Of a DNA stretch of 64,000 nt, positions 38,020 to 45,997 are shown piece by piece (position 1 is the stretch's first letter; each line of letters begins with the position of its first letter). Made by a program: the position numbers and the translations under genes. The notes under the pieces were generated by a model. It did not search any database. It saw only the letters and a list, made by a program, of their open reading frames with translations, and was not told where the DNA came from. Origin of the DNA: Nonlabens xylanidelens (GTDB lineage Bacteria; Bacteroidota; Bacteroidia; Flavobacteriales; Flavobacteriaceae); contig NZ_PTJE01000001.1 in NCBI RefSeq assembly GCF_002934445.1, positions 124,001-188,000 on the forward strand, written 5' to 3'.

Positions 38020-38043
38020 AATATTAAATTAAAGAACTTATTA

Positions 38044-38529
38044 TTAATTCTTTAAGTTTTTTAAAGGATCACCTTCTACTGAAGTGTAACTAATTTTAAG
38101 AGCATATGCATCTCTTAATTCTTGTTTAACATCAGTTAGAATACCAACCTGTGAATTCTGATCTACTTTTAAAGAAACAGTCATCGCATCCTTATCATCT
38201 TCGTCCATAAGATTTCTCTTAGTATTAACGAAGGTTTGAACATCACTGACTGGGGCAATCTTATCTCCTAATTGAACAACTTCAGTAAGACCATAAGTCT
38301 TTTGGAAGTTAGGACTAGGTTTACCTATGTAAATAGTAACTACCTTCTTCTTTTCCGCTAGCTTTTCAACTTGATTAGCTTGTGGTAATTTGTTTTCAAT
38401 TTGTAGTTCATCATCTCTCATTACAGTCGCAACCATAAAGAAGAATAATAACATGAAAACAATATCTGGAAGAGATGCTGTAGAAACAGCTGGCAATTCA
38501 CCACTCTTTTTTTTCTTAAACTTAGACAT
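38044..38529 (-). CDS. exbD: ExbD/TolR family biopolymer transport protein (second copy)
   Basis: 161 aa. A short cytoplasmic tail (KFKKKKSGELPAVSTASLPD) precedes one membrane helix (IVFMLLFFFMVATVM) with the aspartate at its cytosolic edge (LPDIVFMLLFF), the proton-conducting residue of ExbD/TolR. A periplasmic domain of about 110 residues follows. It starts 2 bp after the first exbD stop, so the pair is translationally close. Together with ExbB it would energise a TonB-like protein. No tonB gene is in the window. Confidence 0.9.
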   Translation of the reverse strand: MSKFKKKKSGELPAVSTASLPDIVFMLLFFFMVATVMRDDELQIENKLPQANQVEKLAEKKKVVTIYIGKPSPNFQKTYGLTEVVQLGDKIAPVSDVQTFVNTKRNLMDEDDKDAMTVSLKVDQNSQVGILTDVKQELRDAYALKISYTSVEGDPLKNLKN

Positions 38530-38531
38530 AA

Positions 38532-39161
38532 TTATTCTCTGTTTTGAGGTTCAGCTTCAGAAAGGTTTCTAGGAAACAATTCTCTCACTTTATCAATTTT
38601 ACCCTTTAGCTCTTCATATTCTGGAGACTCAACTTCTGTTGCAGGCCAATCCGACAATCTTTTTGTCATAGAACCATAAGTCTCATTATAAAGACGCTGC
38701 CCTTCTCTATCTCTAAGAGTAGCATAAGCTCTTACCAGCTCATTAGTCACCGCTAGATACATCTTATAAGACGCTTGTCTATCATTAACTAAAGAAATAA
38801 TTGCTTTCTTAGGATTATCAGAAGATTCTGGATCCTTAGCACCTCTACAGTACGTACAAGCATTTCTAGCATCTGTTCCTCCACCGTTATCTAAAAACTT
38901 AACAGCAGCTGCAGTCAAATCCTTGATATCCATGTCAGCATCTTCTACAAGTAGACGATTCTCAGCGTTCACAATTACTTGGAAAATATTCTTCTCCTTA
39001 ATTAATGGCGGCTGAACCTCATCAGGAAGAGGTGGTGGCAATTTACTTGCGATACCACTATCCACTTCAATCGTGGTAGTAACCAGGAAGAAGATCAATA
39101 GTAGGAATGCGATGTCTGCCATCGATCCCGCGTTTACTTCTGGTGCAGATCTTCTAGCCAT
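38532..39161 (-). CDS. exbD: ExbD/TolR family protein (first copy, with a Cys pair)
   Basis: 209 aa, longer than typical ExbD. N-terminal RRSAPEVNAGSMADIAFLLLIFFLV contains the single transmembrane helix with the essential aspartate (SMADIAFLLL, about residue 16). The periplasmic domain contains an extra segment with NACTYCRGAKD (a CxxC pair near residue 95), absent from the neighbouring copy and from standard ExbD. In the periplasm this pair could form a disulfide or bind metal. It forms a heteromeric motor with the ExbB upstream and the second ExbD downstream. Confidence 0.9.
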   Translation of the reverse strand: MARRSAPEVNAGSMADIAFLLLIFFLVTTTIEVDSGIASKLPPPLPDEVQPPLIKEKNIFQVIVNAENRLLVEDADMDIKDLTAAAVKFLDNGGGTDARNACTYCRGAKDPESSDNPKKAIISLVNDRQASYKMYLAVTNELVRAYATLRDREGQRLYNETYGSMTKRLSDWPATEVESPEYEELKGKIDKVRELFPRNLSEAEPQNRE

Positions 39162-39164
39162 AAT

Positions 39165-39638
39165 TTATTTTTTTATAAGTTTACTTACTCCTGCCCATAC
39201 TATTGTTCCAACAGCAACTACTCCTAATATGTAGAACATATATAAAGAAGCACCTATCCATTTAGAAGTTCCAGCAGTTAACAGCTCTCCATCTTCTAAC
39301 TCAATAACCTTGCCAGACGCATCTAAAACGCTATCATCTGCAAGAACGAAATAAGACACCAATGCAACAACTGCAAGAAGTCCAACAGAAATCAAAGATT
39401 TCTTTAAAACCTCAGCACTAGAGAAAAGTCCTTTGAAAACAAAGATTATCACTATAACAGCGATAAGAGCTAACGAAATATAAGCCAAATAGATTAATGG
39501 CGATACGGTAACAGCCTGGCTGCCTTCCGTATTTAGTTCAATTGCTTCATCACCTAAAGCTAGCGTATAGAAAAAGAATCCCATCGCTATAAGGCTCAAA
39601 AGAAGAACTAGGTATTTTAATACTTTATGTAAAACCAT
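39165..39638 (-). CDS. Four-helix membrane protein between exbB and exbD
   Basis: 157 aa, about four transmembrane helices: LVLLLSLIAMGFFFYTLAL, PLIYLAYISLALIAVIVIIFVF, SLISVGLLAVVALVSYFVL and ASLYMFYILGVVAVGTIVWAGV. I do not recognise a named family. A polar, probably extracytoplasmic loop (DDSVLDASGKVIELEDGELLT) lies between helices 3 and 4. It is placed 22 bp after exbB and 3 bp before exbD, so it is in the same operon and may be an accessory subunit of this motor (inference). Confidence 0.7.
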   Translation of the reverse strand: MVLHKVLKYLVLLLSLIAMGFFFYTLALGDEAIELNTEGSQAVTVSPLIYLAYISLALIAVIVIIFVFKGLFSSAEVLKKSLISVGLLAVVALVSYFVLADDSVLDASGKVIELEDGELLTAGTSKWIGASLYMFYILGVVAVGTIVWAGVSKLIKK

Positions 39639-39660
39639 GATTTGTTTTTGTAATGGTTAA

Positions 39661-40404
39661 TTACTTACCGTTCTTATAGTCTACAAGAATATCGATAAGA
39701 GTAATAGAAGCGTCTTCCATATCGTTTACAATACTATCGATTTTAGAAACGATATAATTATAAAAGATTTGAAGGATAATCGCTACGATAAGACCAAATA
39801 CTGTTGTAAGAAGTGCTACTTTAATACCACCAGCTACAAGAGAAGGCTCCATAGTACCTGCTTCTTCAATACTGTTAAATGATCCAATCATACCTATTAC
39901 CGTACCCATGAAACCTAACATAGGTGCAAGAGCGATAAATAAAGATACCCAAGATACATTCTTTTCTAATTGACCCATTTGAACACCACCATAAGCTACG
40001 ACAGCTTTTTCAGCAGCTTCAATGCTCTCATCTGCTCTATCAAGTCCTTGATAGTAGATAGATGCTACAGGTCCTTTTGTGTTACGACACACATCTTTAG
40101 CAGCTTCTATACCACCACTTTTTAGAGCTTGCTCTACATCAGCAGCAAGTTTCTTAGAATTTGTTGTAGAAAGATTTAAATAAATAATTCTTTCTATAGC
40201 AACTGCAAGTCCTAATATAAGACATACTAATACGATGGCCATGAATCCAGGTCCTCCATCAATAAAGTTTTTCTTTAAAACTTGGTGGAAAGACTCTGTC
40301 TTAATTACCTCTGGAGCTTCTTGAATTAATGCAGATGCTGAAGCAACACCAGTAACACCTAATGTCATGGCTGCCGTGAATAAAATTGAAAGTGATCGTT
40401 TCAT
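39661..40404 (-). CDS. exbB: MotA/TolQ/ExbB proton channel family protein
   Basis: 247 aa from ATG 40404 (MKRSLSILFTAAMTLG), chosen over an upstream ATG because it yields a proper N-terminal hydrophobic segment. Three further helices follow: GFMAIVLVCLILGLAVAIERII near 65-90, and a pair around 150-215 (LFIALAPMLGFMGTVIGMIGSF and VALLTTVFGLIVAIILQIF). The GFMGTVIGMI and LLTTVFGL segments are hallmarks of the ExbB/TolQ/MotA channel. With two ExbD proteins it would use the proton gradient to drive TonB-dependent or Tol-like envelope work. Confidence 0.92.
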   Translation of the reverse strand: MKRSLSILFTAAMTLGVTGVASASALIQEAPEVIKTESFHQVLKKNFIDGGPGFMAIVLVCLILGLAVAIERIIYLNLSTTNSKKLAADVEQALKSGGIEAAKDVCRNTKGPVASIYYQGLDRADESIEAAEKAVVAYGGVQMGQLEKNVSWVSLFIALAPMLGFMGTVIGMIGSFNSIEEAGTMEPSLVAGGIKVALLTTVFGLIVAIILQIFYNYIVSKIDSIVNDMEDASITLIDILVDYKNGK

Positions 40405-40640
40405 TTGACTTATTTGATTTATTTGAATTTTCAGATTAAAGGAGGTAAATATATAATTTCTTGAGCTAAAATAGCACAACTAATGTTAATCTATAATTAA
40501 ATATTCTAGTAAACGTATAGGAACAGCTATTTCAACGGTAAGAAAAACTGCTAGAAACCGTAAGACTTTCAGAAGTTTAGATCTAATCAAAAGATGTGAT
40601 GTTATGTAAATGTTAATATTTAAAAATCTGCTTCTAAATA

Positions 40641-40679
40641 AAAAAAAGGAGCATCCTTATTATACAGAATACTCCTTTT
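40641..40679 (-). terminator. Intrinsic terminator of tRNA-Leu
   Basis: On the minus strand AAAAGGAG...CTCCTTTT with a partly paired interior (GAGTATTC / GGATGCTC), ending in eight T, immediately after the tRNA. Confidence 0.85.
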
Positions 40680-40680
40680 G

Positions 40681-40762
40681 TACCTCAGGCCGGAATCGAA
40701 CCGGCACGCCGTGAAGCATTGGATTTTGAATCCAACGTGTCTACCAATTCCACCACTGAGGC
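40681..40762 (-). tRNA. tRNA-Leu (anticodon CAA)
   Basis: On the minus strand the sequence folds as a class II tRNA: acceptor arm GCCTCAG / CTGAGGT (with a terminal G-T pair), D arm with GGTAGACACG, anticodon stem TTGGA / TCCAA around loop TTCAAAA (anticodon CAA, Leu UUG), a long variable arm TGCTTCACGGCGT typical of tRNA-Leu, and T arm GCCGGTTCGATTCCGGC. The 3' CCA is not encoded. Length is 82 nt. A T-run terminator follows directly. Confidence 0.95.
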
Positions 40763-40854
40763 ATTAATCAATTGGAGCGGCAAAAGTAATACATTAAAAT
40801 TATTTTTAAATACAATTTGACTCTTATTTAGAGAGCCTTCTCTAAAATTATAAG

Positions 40855-40862
40855 TACATTTG
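40855..40862 (+). promoter_or_regulatory. Putative -7 element (TACATTTG) of prs
   Basis: Exact TAnnTTTG match 33 bp before the prs ATG, followed by GCAGCC as at several other starts. Confidence 0.55.
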
Positions 40863-40895
40863 CAGCCTTAAAATCAAGACCTAAAGGATTTTAAT

Positions 40896-41837
40896 ATGAA
40901 CTACCCTTTAAACAACGCTAAGTTATTCGGCTGTCGCCAAAGTATGGACCTTGCTATTGCTATAGCAGACAAGTACGGCGCAACTTTAGGTAAGGTAAAT
41001 TTTTCTACATTTAGTGATGGAGAATTCCAACCTTCTTTTGAAGAATCTATAAGAGGCCGCCGTGTCTTTATTATAGGGTCTACACAACCTAGTAGTGACC
41101 ATTTAATGGAAATGCTATTAATGATGGATGCTGCAAAACGCGCAAGCGCGAGACACATCACAGCAGTAATACCATATTTCGGTTGGGCTAGACAAGATCG
41201 CAAAGACAAGCCTCGTGTACCAATAGGTGCAAAGATGATCGCAAAAATTCTAGAATCTGCTGGAGCAACTCGTATTATAACGATGGACCTACATGCAGAC
41301 CAGATACAAGGCTTCTTTGAAAAGCCAGTAGATCATCTTTTTGCAAGTTCTTTATTCATACCTTATTTAAAGAGTCTTAATTTAAGCGACCTTACTATAG
41401 CATCTCCAGACATGGGTGGATCAAAACGTGCTTATGCATATGCTAAAGTATTAGAAAGTGATGTAGTAGTATGCTACAAACAACGTCAGAAAGCAAATGT
41501 GATATCTCACATGGAGCTTATAGGTGATGTAACTGGTAAAAACGTAGTCTTAGTAGATGACATGGTCGATACAGCAGGCACACTTACTAAAGCGGCAGAT
41601 GTGATGATGGAAAGAGGCGCAAAAAGTGTAAGAGCAATTTGTACACACGCTATTTTATCTGGTAAAGCATATGAACGCATAGAAGACTCACAATTATTAG
41701 AATTAATCGTTACAGACTCGATTCCTTTAAAGCAGCAAAGTAATAAGATAAGAGTGTTATCTTGCGCCGAATTATTTGCAGGCGTTATGCAAAGCGTGCA
41801 AAACAATGAATCTATCAGTGACAACTTTATAATGTAA
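40896..41837 (+). CDS. prs: Ribose-phosphate pyrophosphokinase (PRPP synthetase)
   Basis: 313 aa. Converts ribose 5-phosphate and ATP to PRPP for nucleotide, histidine and tryptophan synthesis. Signatures are FSDGEFQPSFEESIRG near residue 40, YFGWARQDRKDKPRVPI near 90-107, DLHADQIQGFF (metal-binding) near 130, and the PRPP loop VVLVDDMVDTAGTL near 215. Length matches class I enzymes (about 315 aa). It is the first gene of a prs-rplY unit (25 bp gap). Confidence 0.97.
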   Translation: MNYPLNNAKLFGCRQSMDLAIAIADKYGATLGKVNFSTFSDGEFQPSFEESIRGRRVFIIGSTQPSSDHLMEMLLMMDAAKRASARHITAVIPYFGWARQDRKDKPRVPIGAKMIAKILESAGATRIITMDLHADQIQGFFEKPVDHLFASSLFIPYLKSLNLSDLTIASPDMGGSKRAYAYAKVLESDVVVCYKQRQKANVISHMELIGDVTGKNVVLVDDMVDTAGTLTKAADVMMERGAKSVRAICTHAILSGKAYERIEDSQLLELIVTDSIPLKQQSNKIRVLSCAELFAGVMQSVQNNESISDNFIM

Positions 41838-41861
41838 TTTCATTAACTAAATATATATAAC

Positions 41862-42482
41862 ATGAAATCAATCACGATCTTAGGATCTAAAAGAGAAAGC
41901 GTGGGCAAAAAGGCAACTAAAGCCCTACGTAATGCTGGATTGGTACCTTGCGTAATTTACGGAGGAGACGAAGCAATACATTTCTCAGCAGAAGAAAAAG
42001 CGTTCAAAAAACTTATCTACACTCCAGATGCACACACTGTAGTTATCGATTTAGGAAAAGACGGACAGTTCAACGCAATCGCTCAAGATATGCAATGGCA
42101 CCCAGTAAAAGAATTACTTTTACACGCAGATTTTTATCAAATATTTGATGATAAAGCTGTAACTATGGAAGTACCTGTTATTCTTGAAGGTTCTGCAAGA
42201 GGTGTACTTAATGGTGGTGTTTTACGTCGTAACAACCGTAAATTAAAAGTAAAAGCTTTACCAGCTAACTTACCAGATTACATCACAATCGACATCTCTC
42301 CAATGAAAATTGGTGCTAAGAAGTACGTACGTGACTTAAGAGTAGATGAATATGAAATCATGCACCAAGACTCTGTAGTAGTTTGTATGATCAAAACGTC
42401 TCGTACTGCTGTTGCAGATGAAGAAGAGGAAGAGGAAGAAGCCCCAGCCGAAGGTGCTGAAGCTCCATCAGCTGCTGAATAA
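41862..42482 (+). CDS. rplY: 50S ribosomal protein L25 / general stress protein Ctc
   Basis: 206 aa. L25 binds 5S rRNA. The N-terminal L25 domain ([27 protein letters not shown]) is followed by the Ctc-type beta domain ([20 protein letters not shown]), giving the long L25/Ctc form. The C-terminus is a low-complexity acidic/alanine tail (a run of seven glutamates, then [13 protein letters not shown]), common in this lineage. It follows prs by 24 bp and precedes pth across a strong terminator. Confidence 0.95.
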   Translation: MKSITILGSKRESVGKKATKALRNAGLVPCVIYGGDEAIHFSAEEKAFKKLIYTPDAHTVVIDLGKDGQFNAIAQDMQWHPVKELLLHADFYQIFDDKAVTMEVPVILEGSARGVLNGGVLRRNNRKLKVKALPANLPDYITIDISPMKIGAKKYVRDLRVDEYEIMHQDSVVVCMIKTSRTAVADEEEEEEEAPAEGAEAPSAAE

Positions 42483-42504
42483 TCAGTATCTTTTTAATAT
42501 TCTT

Positions 42505-42537
42505 AAAAGCTGCAAGATTTATTTCTTGCAGCTTTTT
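42505..42537 (+). terminator. Intrinsic terminator of prs-rplY
   Basis: AAAAGCTGCAAGA (42505-42517), loop TTTATT and TCTTGCAGCTTTT (42524-42536), followed by more T. Confidence 0.93.
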
Positions 42538-42549
42538 TATTTTTACAGC

Positions 42550-43188
42550 ATGTTTAAATGGTTACAAAACATATGGAATAGTGAACCTCAAACCACTATC
42601 ATCTTAAAGAAAGAAGACCCCATGAAGAAATTCTTGATCATAGGCTTGGGTAATCCAGGCGCAAAATACACAGAGACCAGACACAATATAGGCTTTAAAG
42701 TACTAGACGAAATCGCCTCATTAAAAGAGGCTAGTTTTGAAACTCTAAAACTAGGCGACGTTGCATCTATTAAACACAAGGGTAAAAGCGTTATCCTGCT
42801 TAAACCTAACACTTTCATGAATTTAAGCGGTAAAGCGATTAAATACTACATGAAACAAGAAGGTATCGATATAGAGAACATACTTGTTATCACCGATGAC
42901 TTGAACCTACCATTCGGTACGCTGCGCATGAAGGCAAAAGGAACCGATGGCGGCCACAATGGTTTAAAAGACACTCAAATCACACTTAACACACCTAAAT
43001 ATCCACGTTTACGTTTCGGTATTTCCAATACTTTTTCCAGCGGCAGACAGGTAGATTATGTACTTGGAGAATGGAATAAAGAAGAACAAAAAGACCTTCC
43101 AGAACGCCTCAGCACTACTGCAGACATGGCGCTATCCTTCACTCACGCAGGACTAGCTAACACCATGAATCAATACAATGGCAAGTAG
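42550..43188 (+). CDS. pth: Peptidyl-tRNA hydrolase
   Basis: 212 aa from ATG 42550. The N-terminal 24 residues (MFKWLQNIWNSE...) are a short lineage-specific extension before the usual start (MKKFLIIGLGNPG, possible ATG 42622). Pth frees tRNA from peptidyl-tRNAs that drop off ribosomes. Motifs are GLGNPGAKYTETRHNIGF with the catalytic His, LLKPNTFMNLSGKAI, DDLNLPFGTLRMKAKG and GGHNGLKD. Longer upstream starts in the same frame overlap rplY and the terminator and are rejected. Confidence 0.95.
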   Translation: MFKWLQNIWNSEPQTTIILKKEDPMKKFLIIGLGNPGAKYTETRHNIGFKVLDEIASLKEASFETLKLGDVASIKHKGKSVILLKPNTFMNLSGKAIKYYMKQEGIDIENILVITDDLNLPFGTLRMKAKGTDGGHNGLKDTQITLNTPKYPRLRFGISNTFSSGRQVDYVLGEWNKEEQKDLPERLSTTADMALSFTHAGLANTMNQYNGK

Positions 43189-43220
43189 CTGGACACTTAA
43201 TAATGGGTGTATATAGATCT

Positions 43221-43236
43221 CGCTTTCGCGAAAGCG
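43221..43236. repeat. Dispersed palindrome, copy 10
   Basis: Exact core with left flank ATCT and right flank AAAC, 32 bp after the pth stop codon and about 100 bp before ribF. Confidence 0.95.
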
Positions 43237-43334
43237 AAACAGCAACCACCATCACACTCATTAAAAGGCTCTTAAAAACATAAAAATATGCGCAGATTAT
43301 TTTAATTTGCAAGTTCTCAAAAGAAAACTCTGAA

Positions 43335-44270
43335 TTGAATACCTACGATAATATTGATAAATATAAAGCTGTAAAAGGCGCAGTGGTAACTATAGGAACC
43401 TTTGATGGCGTGCATCAAGGACATCAGAAAATCTTGCAACGTGTAGTTAAGAAAGCTGATGAAGACAATCTAACGAGCCTTCTTCTAACCTTTTTCCCAC
43501 ACCCTAGAATGGTATTACAGCCAGATCATGATCTGAAATTAATCAATTCTATCGCAGAGCGTGTCGATCTAGTTGCAAATCAAGGTATCGAGAATATCGT
43601 CATACACCCCTTTTCTAAAGAATTTTCTAGAACAACTGCGATAGATTATGTTAAGGACATTCTAGTAGATAAACTGAAAGCCAAGGTAATAGTTATAGGT
43701 TATGACCACCGTTTTGGAATCAATAGATCTGCTAGTATTGAACAACTCATAGAATATTCTAAAGAATATGACTTTGAGGTTATAGAAATTTCAAAAAAAG
43801 AAGTAGAAGAAGTTGCTGTAAGCAGTACCAAGGTTAGACATGCCTTAGAAAAAGGAGCAATAGAAATAACCAATAAATATTTAAACTGCAATTTCAGCAT
43901 GCACGGCACTGTAGTTACTGGAAAACAAGTGGGCCGCACTATAGGCTATCCTACTGCAAATTTAATGATTAAAGAATCTTATAAACTTATTCCTGCGCCA
44001 GGTGTCTACATCACGAGTTCTATTATCAACGACACACGTGTGTATGGAATGACTAATATAGGTGTAAATCCTACTGTCTCTAACGAAGCTATTCAAACTA
44101 TAGAGACCTATTACCTAGACTTTAATGAAGATCTTTATGGTAAGAATTTAGAATTATTCTTTCATAAAAGATTGAGACAAGAAGAAAAATTTAATCATCT
44201 CGACGATCTAGTAAAAGCTATGCAACTAGACGAGCATAAAACAAGAGCCTATGTACAGCAAGTGGGATAA
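43335..44270 (+). CDS. ribF: Bifunctional riboflavin kinase / FAD synthetase
   Basis: 311 aa. Converts riboflavin to FMN and FAD. The N-terminal nucleotidyltransferase domain has TIGTFDGVHQGHQKIL (residues 20-35) and the SSTKVRHALEKG segment near 155; the C-terminal flavokinase domain has GRTIGYPTANL near 200 and GMTNIGVNPTV near 240. The start must be TTG 43335, because no ATG exists between the upstream in-frame stop (43281) and the first conserved motif. The end overlaps the next gene by 20 bp. Confidence 0.95.
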   Translation: MNTYDNIDKYKAVKGAVVTIGTFDGVHQGHQKILQRVVKKADEDNLTSLLLTFFPHPRMVLQPDHDLKLINSIAERVDLVANQGIENIVIHPFSKEFSRTTAIDYVKDILVDKLKAKVIVIGYDHRFGINRSASIEQLIEYSKEYDFEVIEISKKEVEEVAVSSTKVRHALEKGAIEITNKYLNCNFSMHGTVVTGKQVGRTIGYPTANLMIKESYKLIPAPGVYITSSIINDTRVYGMTNIGVNPTVSNEAIQTIETYYLDFNEDLYGKNLELFFHKRLRQEEKFNHLDDLVKAMQLDEHKTRAYVQQVG

Positions 44271-45585
44271 ATGGCTTTTTACACAGGTAGACAATACTGC
44301 TCTAGTCCTTTTCAGGATGATTTTTGGATTACTTATAGCCTGTGAAGCATTTGGTTCCATTGCCTTAGGTGCCGTGAGAAGATTATTTATAGAGCCAGAT
44401 TTCACATTTACTTTTATAGGTTTTGAATTTCTAGAACCATTGCCTGGTAACTGGATGTATGTACTGTACTCGATTATGGGAATCGCTGGTTTAATGGTTA
44501 TGGTAGGCTACAAATACCGCATGGCGATAATATTTTATGCTATAAGCTGGGCTTATGTTTATTTATTGCAAAAGAGTAGTTATAACAACCATTGTTACCT
44601 ACTTATGTTGCTTAACTTTATCATGATCTTTTTACCTGCAAACAGATCTACCTCCATAGACGCGAGACTAGACGACAGTTATAGAAAAGAGCACATGTCT
44701 AGATGGATTTACGCCTTTATAATTACCTTTATATGGATCGTTTATGCCTATGCAAGTATCGCAAAGTTCTACCCAGATTGGTTAGACGGTAGTTTTGCAA
44801 AATACTTAATGAGCACAAGAGGTAAGTCCTTTGAAATTTTACAACACGATTGGTCACATCAGGCGATATTGTATTTCGGTTTATTCTTTGATTTGTTAAT
44901 CGTCCCTTTCTTATTATGGAAAAAAACAAGATGGATAGCCATTATCGCTTCTATCTTCTTCCATATATTTAATAGTATTGTTTTTCAAATAGGTATTTTC
45001 CCTTATCTCGCACTATCCTTTTTACTGTTCTTTTTCTCCACCGAGGTATTACACAAAAGATTGATTTGGAAAAAAGCCTATTATGCCGCAGCAGAGGTTA
45101 TTGTACCTAAAACAAAACCTGTTATCCTATTTTGTACCGTCACGTTTTTAATCACCATGTTTTTACTACCCTTAAGACACTGGGTTATAAAAGACGATGT
45201 ATTATGGACAGAAGAAGGACATAGATTAAGCTGGCGCATGATGTTGCGCAGCAGGTCTGGATATGGTACTTTTTATGTAGTAGATAAAGAAAATGGCAAA
45301 AAGATGCCTGTACATGTAAACCAGTATTTGAGTAAAAAGCAACAACGTTCTGTACAATCTAAACCTGATTTTATCTGGCAGTTTGCACAAAAGCTAGAAG
45401 AAATCTATGCCGAAGAAGGTAAAGAAATAGAGGTCTATGCTGACATAAAGGTTTCTATAAATGGAAGACCTAGAAAACAACTTACTGATCCCACGGTAGA
45501 TCTTACACAAGAAGAATGGAGCCACTTTAAACACCATTCTTGGATTATGCCTTCTTCACTTTATGAAGAAAAACAACTGGATTAA
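44251..45585 (+). CDS. HTTM domain membrane protein (vitamin K-dependent gamma-carboxylase-like)
   Basis: 444 aa. The N-terminal 290 residues form a horizontally transferred transmembrane (HTTM) domain with several helices. Conserved features are VLFRMIFGLLIACEAF, the loop SSYNNHCYLLMLLNF near 110-125, and ASIAKFYPDWLDG near 165. The C-terminal 140 residues are soluble and resemble the lumenal half of gamma-glutamyl carboxylase (FYVVDKENGKKMPVHVNQYLS). Bacterial relatives have no known substrate. It overlaps ribF by 20 bp, implying co-translation. The last codons are partly duplicated 340 bp downstream. Confidence 0.83.
   Translation: MYSKWDKWLFTQVDNTALVLFRMIFGLLIACEAFGSIALGAVRRLFIEPDFTFTFIGFEFLEPLPGNWMYVLYSIMGIAGLMVMVGYKYRMAIIFYAISWAYVYLLQKSSYNNHCYLLMLLNFIMIFLPANRSTSIDARLDDSYRKEHMSRWIYAFIITFIWIVYAYASIAKFYPDWLDGSFAKYLMSTRGKSFEILQHDWSHQAILYFGLFFDLLIVPFLLWKKTRWIAIIASIFFHIFNSIVFQIGIFPYLALSFLLFFFSTEVLHKRLIWKKAYYAAAEVIVPKTKPVILFCTVTFLITMFLLPLRHWVIKDDVLWTEEGHRLSWRMMLRSRSGYGTFYVVDKENGKKMPVHVNQYLSKKQQRSVQSKPDFIWQFAQKLEEIYAEEGKEIEVYADIKVSINGRPRKQLTDPTVDLTQEEWSHFKHHSWIMPSSLYEEKQLD
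45554..45571 (+). repeat. Direct repeat, left copy (in the HTTM 3' end)
   Basis: CTTCACTTTATGAAGAAA occurs here, within the last codons of the HTTM gene, and again at 45893-45910. Similarity extends leftwards with a 3-bp difference (TGCCTTCTTCAC against TGCCTTCAC). Confidence 0.85.
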
Positions 45586-45830
45586 TAGGGTAAATAATGT
45601 CTCATTTATATAAAAACAGAGCTTTTATTTAAATCTGGCATCGCAACACCCTTTGTCATGCGGACATTTCCCTCAAGGGAAACCTTAATAACTAGCTACA
45701 GTTGTAAATTAATGCTATTGAGAAAATACCGTCTTCTCTTGAGAGAAGATAAGAGTTGGGTATTTGTAGTGTTAATAGAGAAAATATATTCAAAGTACGT
45801 CATACCAATAATCGAGAGCTATTGTTAACT

Positions 45831-45846
45831 ATCTTTCGCGAAAGCG
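45831..45846. repeat. Dispersed palindrome, copy 11 (degenerate left arm)
   Basis: Reads ATCTTTCGCGAAAGCG, two mismatches at the outer left arm; the right arm continues AAAC as in other copies. Confidence 0.8.
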
Positions 45847-45892
45847 AAACGCAACAAAATTGCTTTTCTACCTTAAAGAAGGGAATTACTGC

Positions 45893-45910
45893 CTTCACTT
45901 TATGAAGAAA
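45893..45910 (+). repeat. Direct repeat, right copy
   Basis: Exact 18-bp copy of 45554-45571, 339 bp downstream in the same orientation, outside any gene. Confidence 0.85.
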
Positions 45911-45997
45911 TTCCCACGCTTAAAAACTAAGCAGCTGTTCCTATCGTTATGTTAACGATTATCCCTAATTTTACCATCATACTTTAAATCAGATCAC

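Larger units (their letters stand above)
45586..45997. other. Hairpin-rich spacer between the HTTM gene and serS
   Basis: No gene is seen in these 412 bp. It contains TTTCCCTCAAGGGAAA (45667-45682), TCTTCTCTTGAGAGAAGA (45733-45750), GGGAATT / AATTCCC (45881-45887 / 45909-45915), degenerate palindrome copy 11 (45831-45846) and the right copy of the HTTM-end direct repeat (45893-45910). It could be the residue of a small palindromic mobile element. Confidence 0.5.

Noticed and set aside
40405-40479. Upstream ATG start for the ExbB-like gene
   Set aside because: The extra 25 residues are polar, precede a clean hydrophobic start at 40404 and do not resemble ExbB proteins.
42412-42549. Longer N-terminal start for pth
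   Set aside because: The extension overlaps the end of rplY and its terminator, and translates to a lysine-rich then hydrophobic stretch not seen in Pth.
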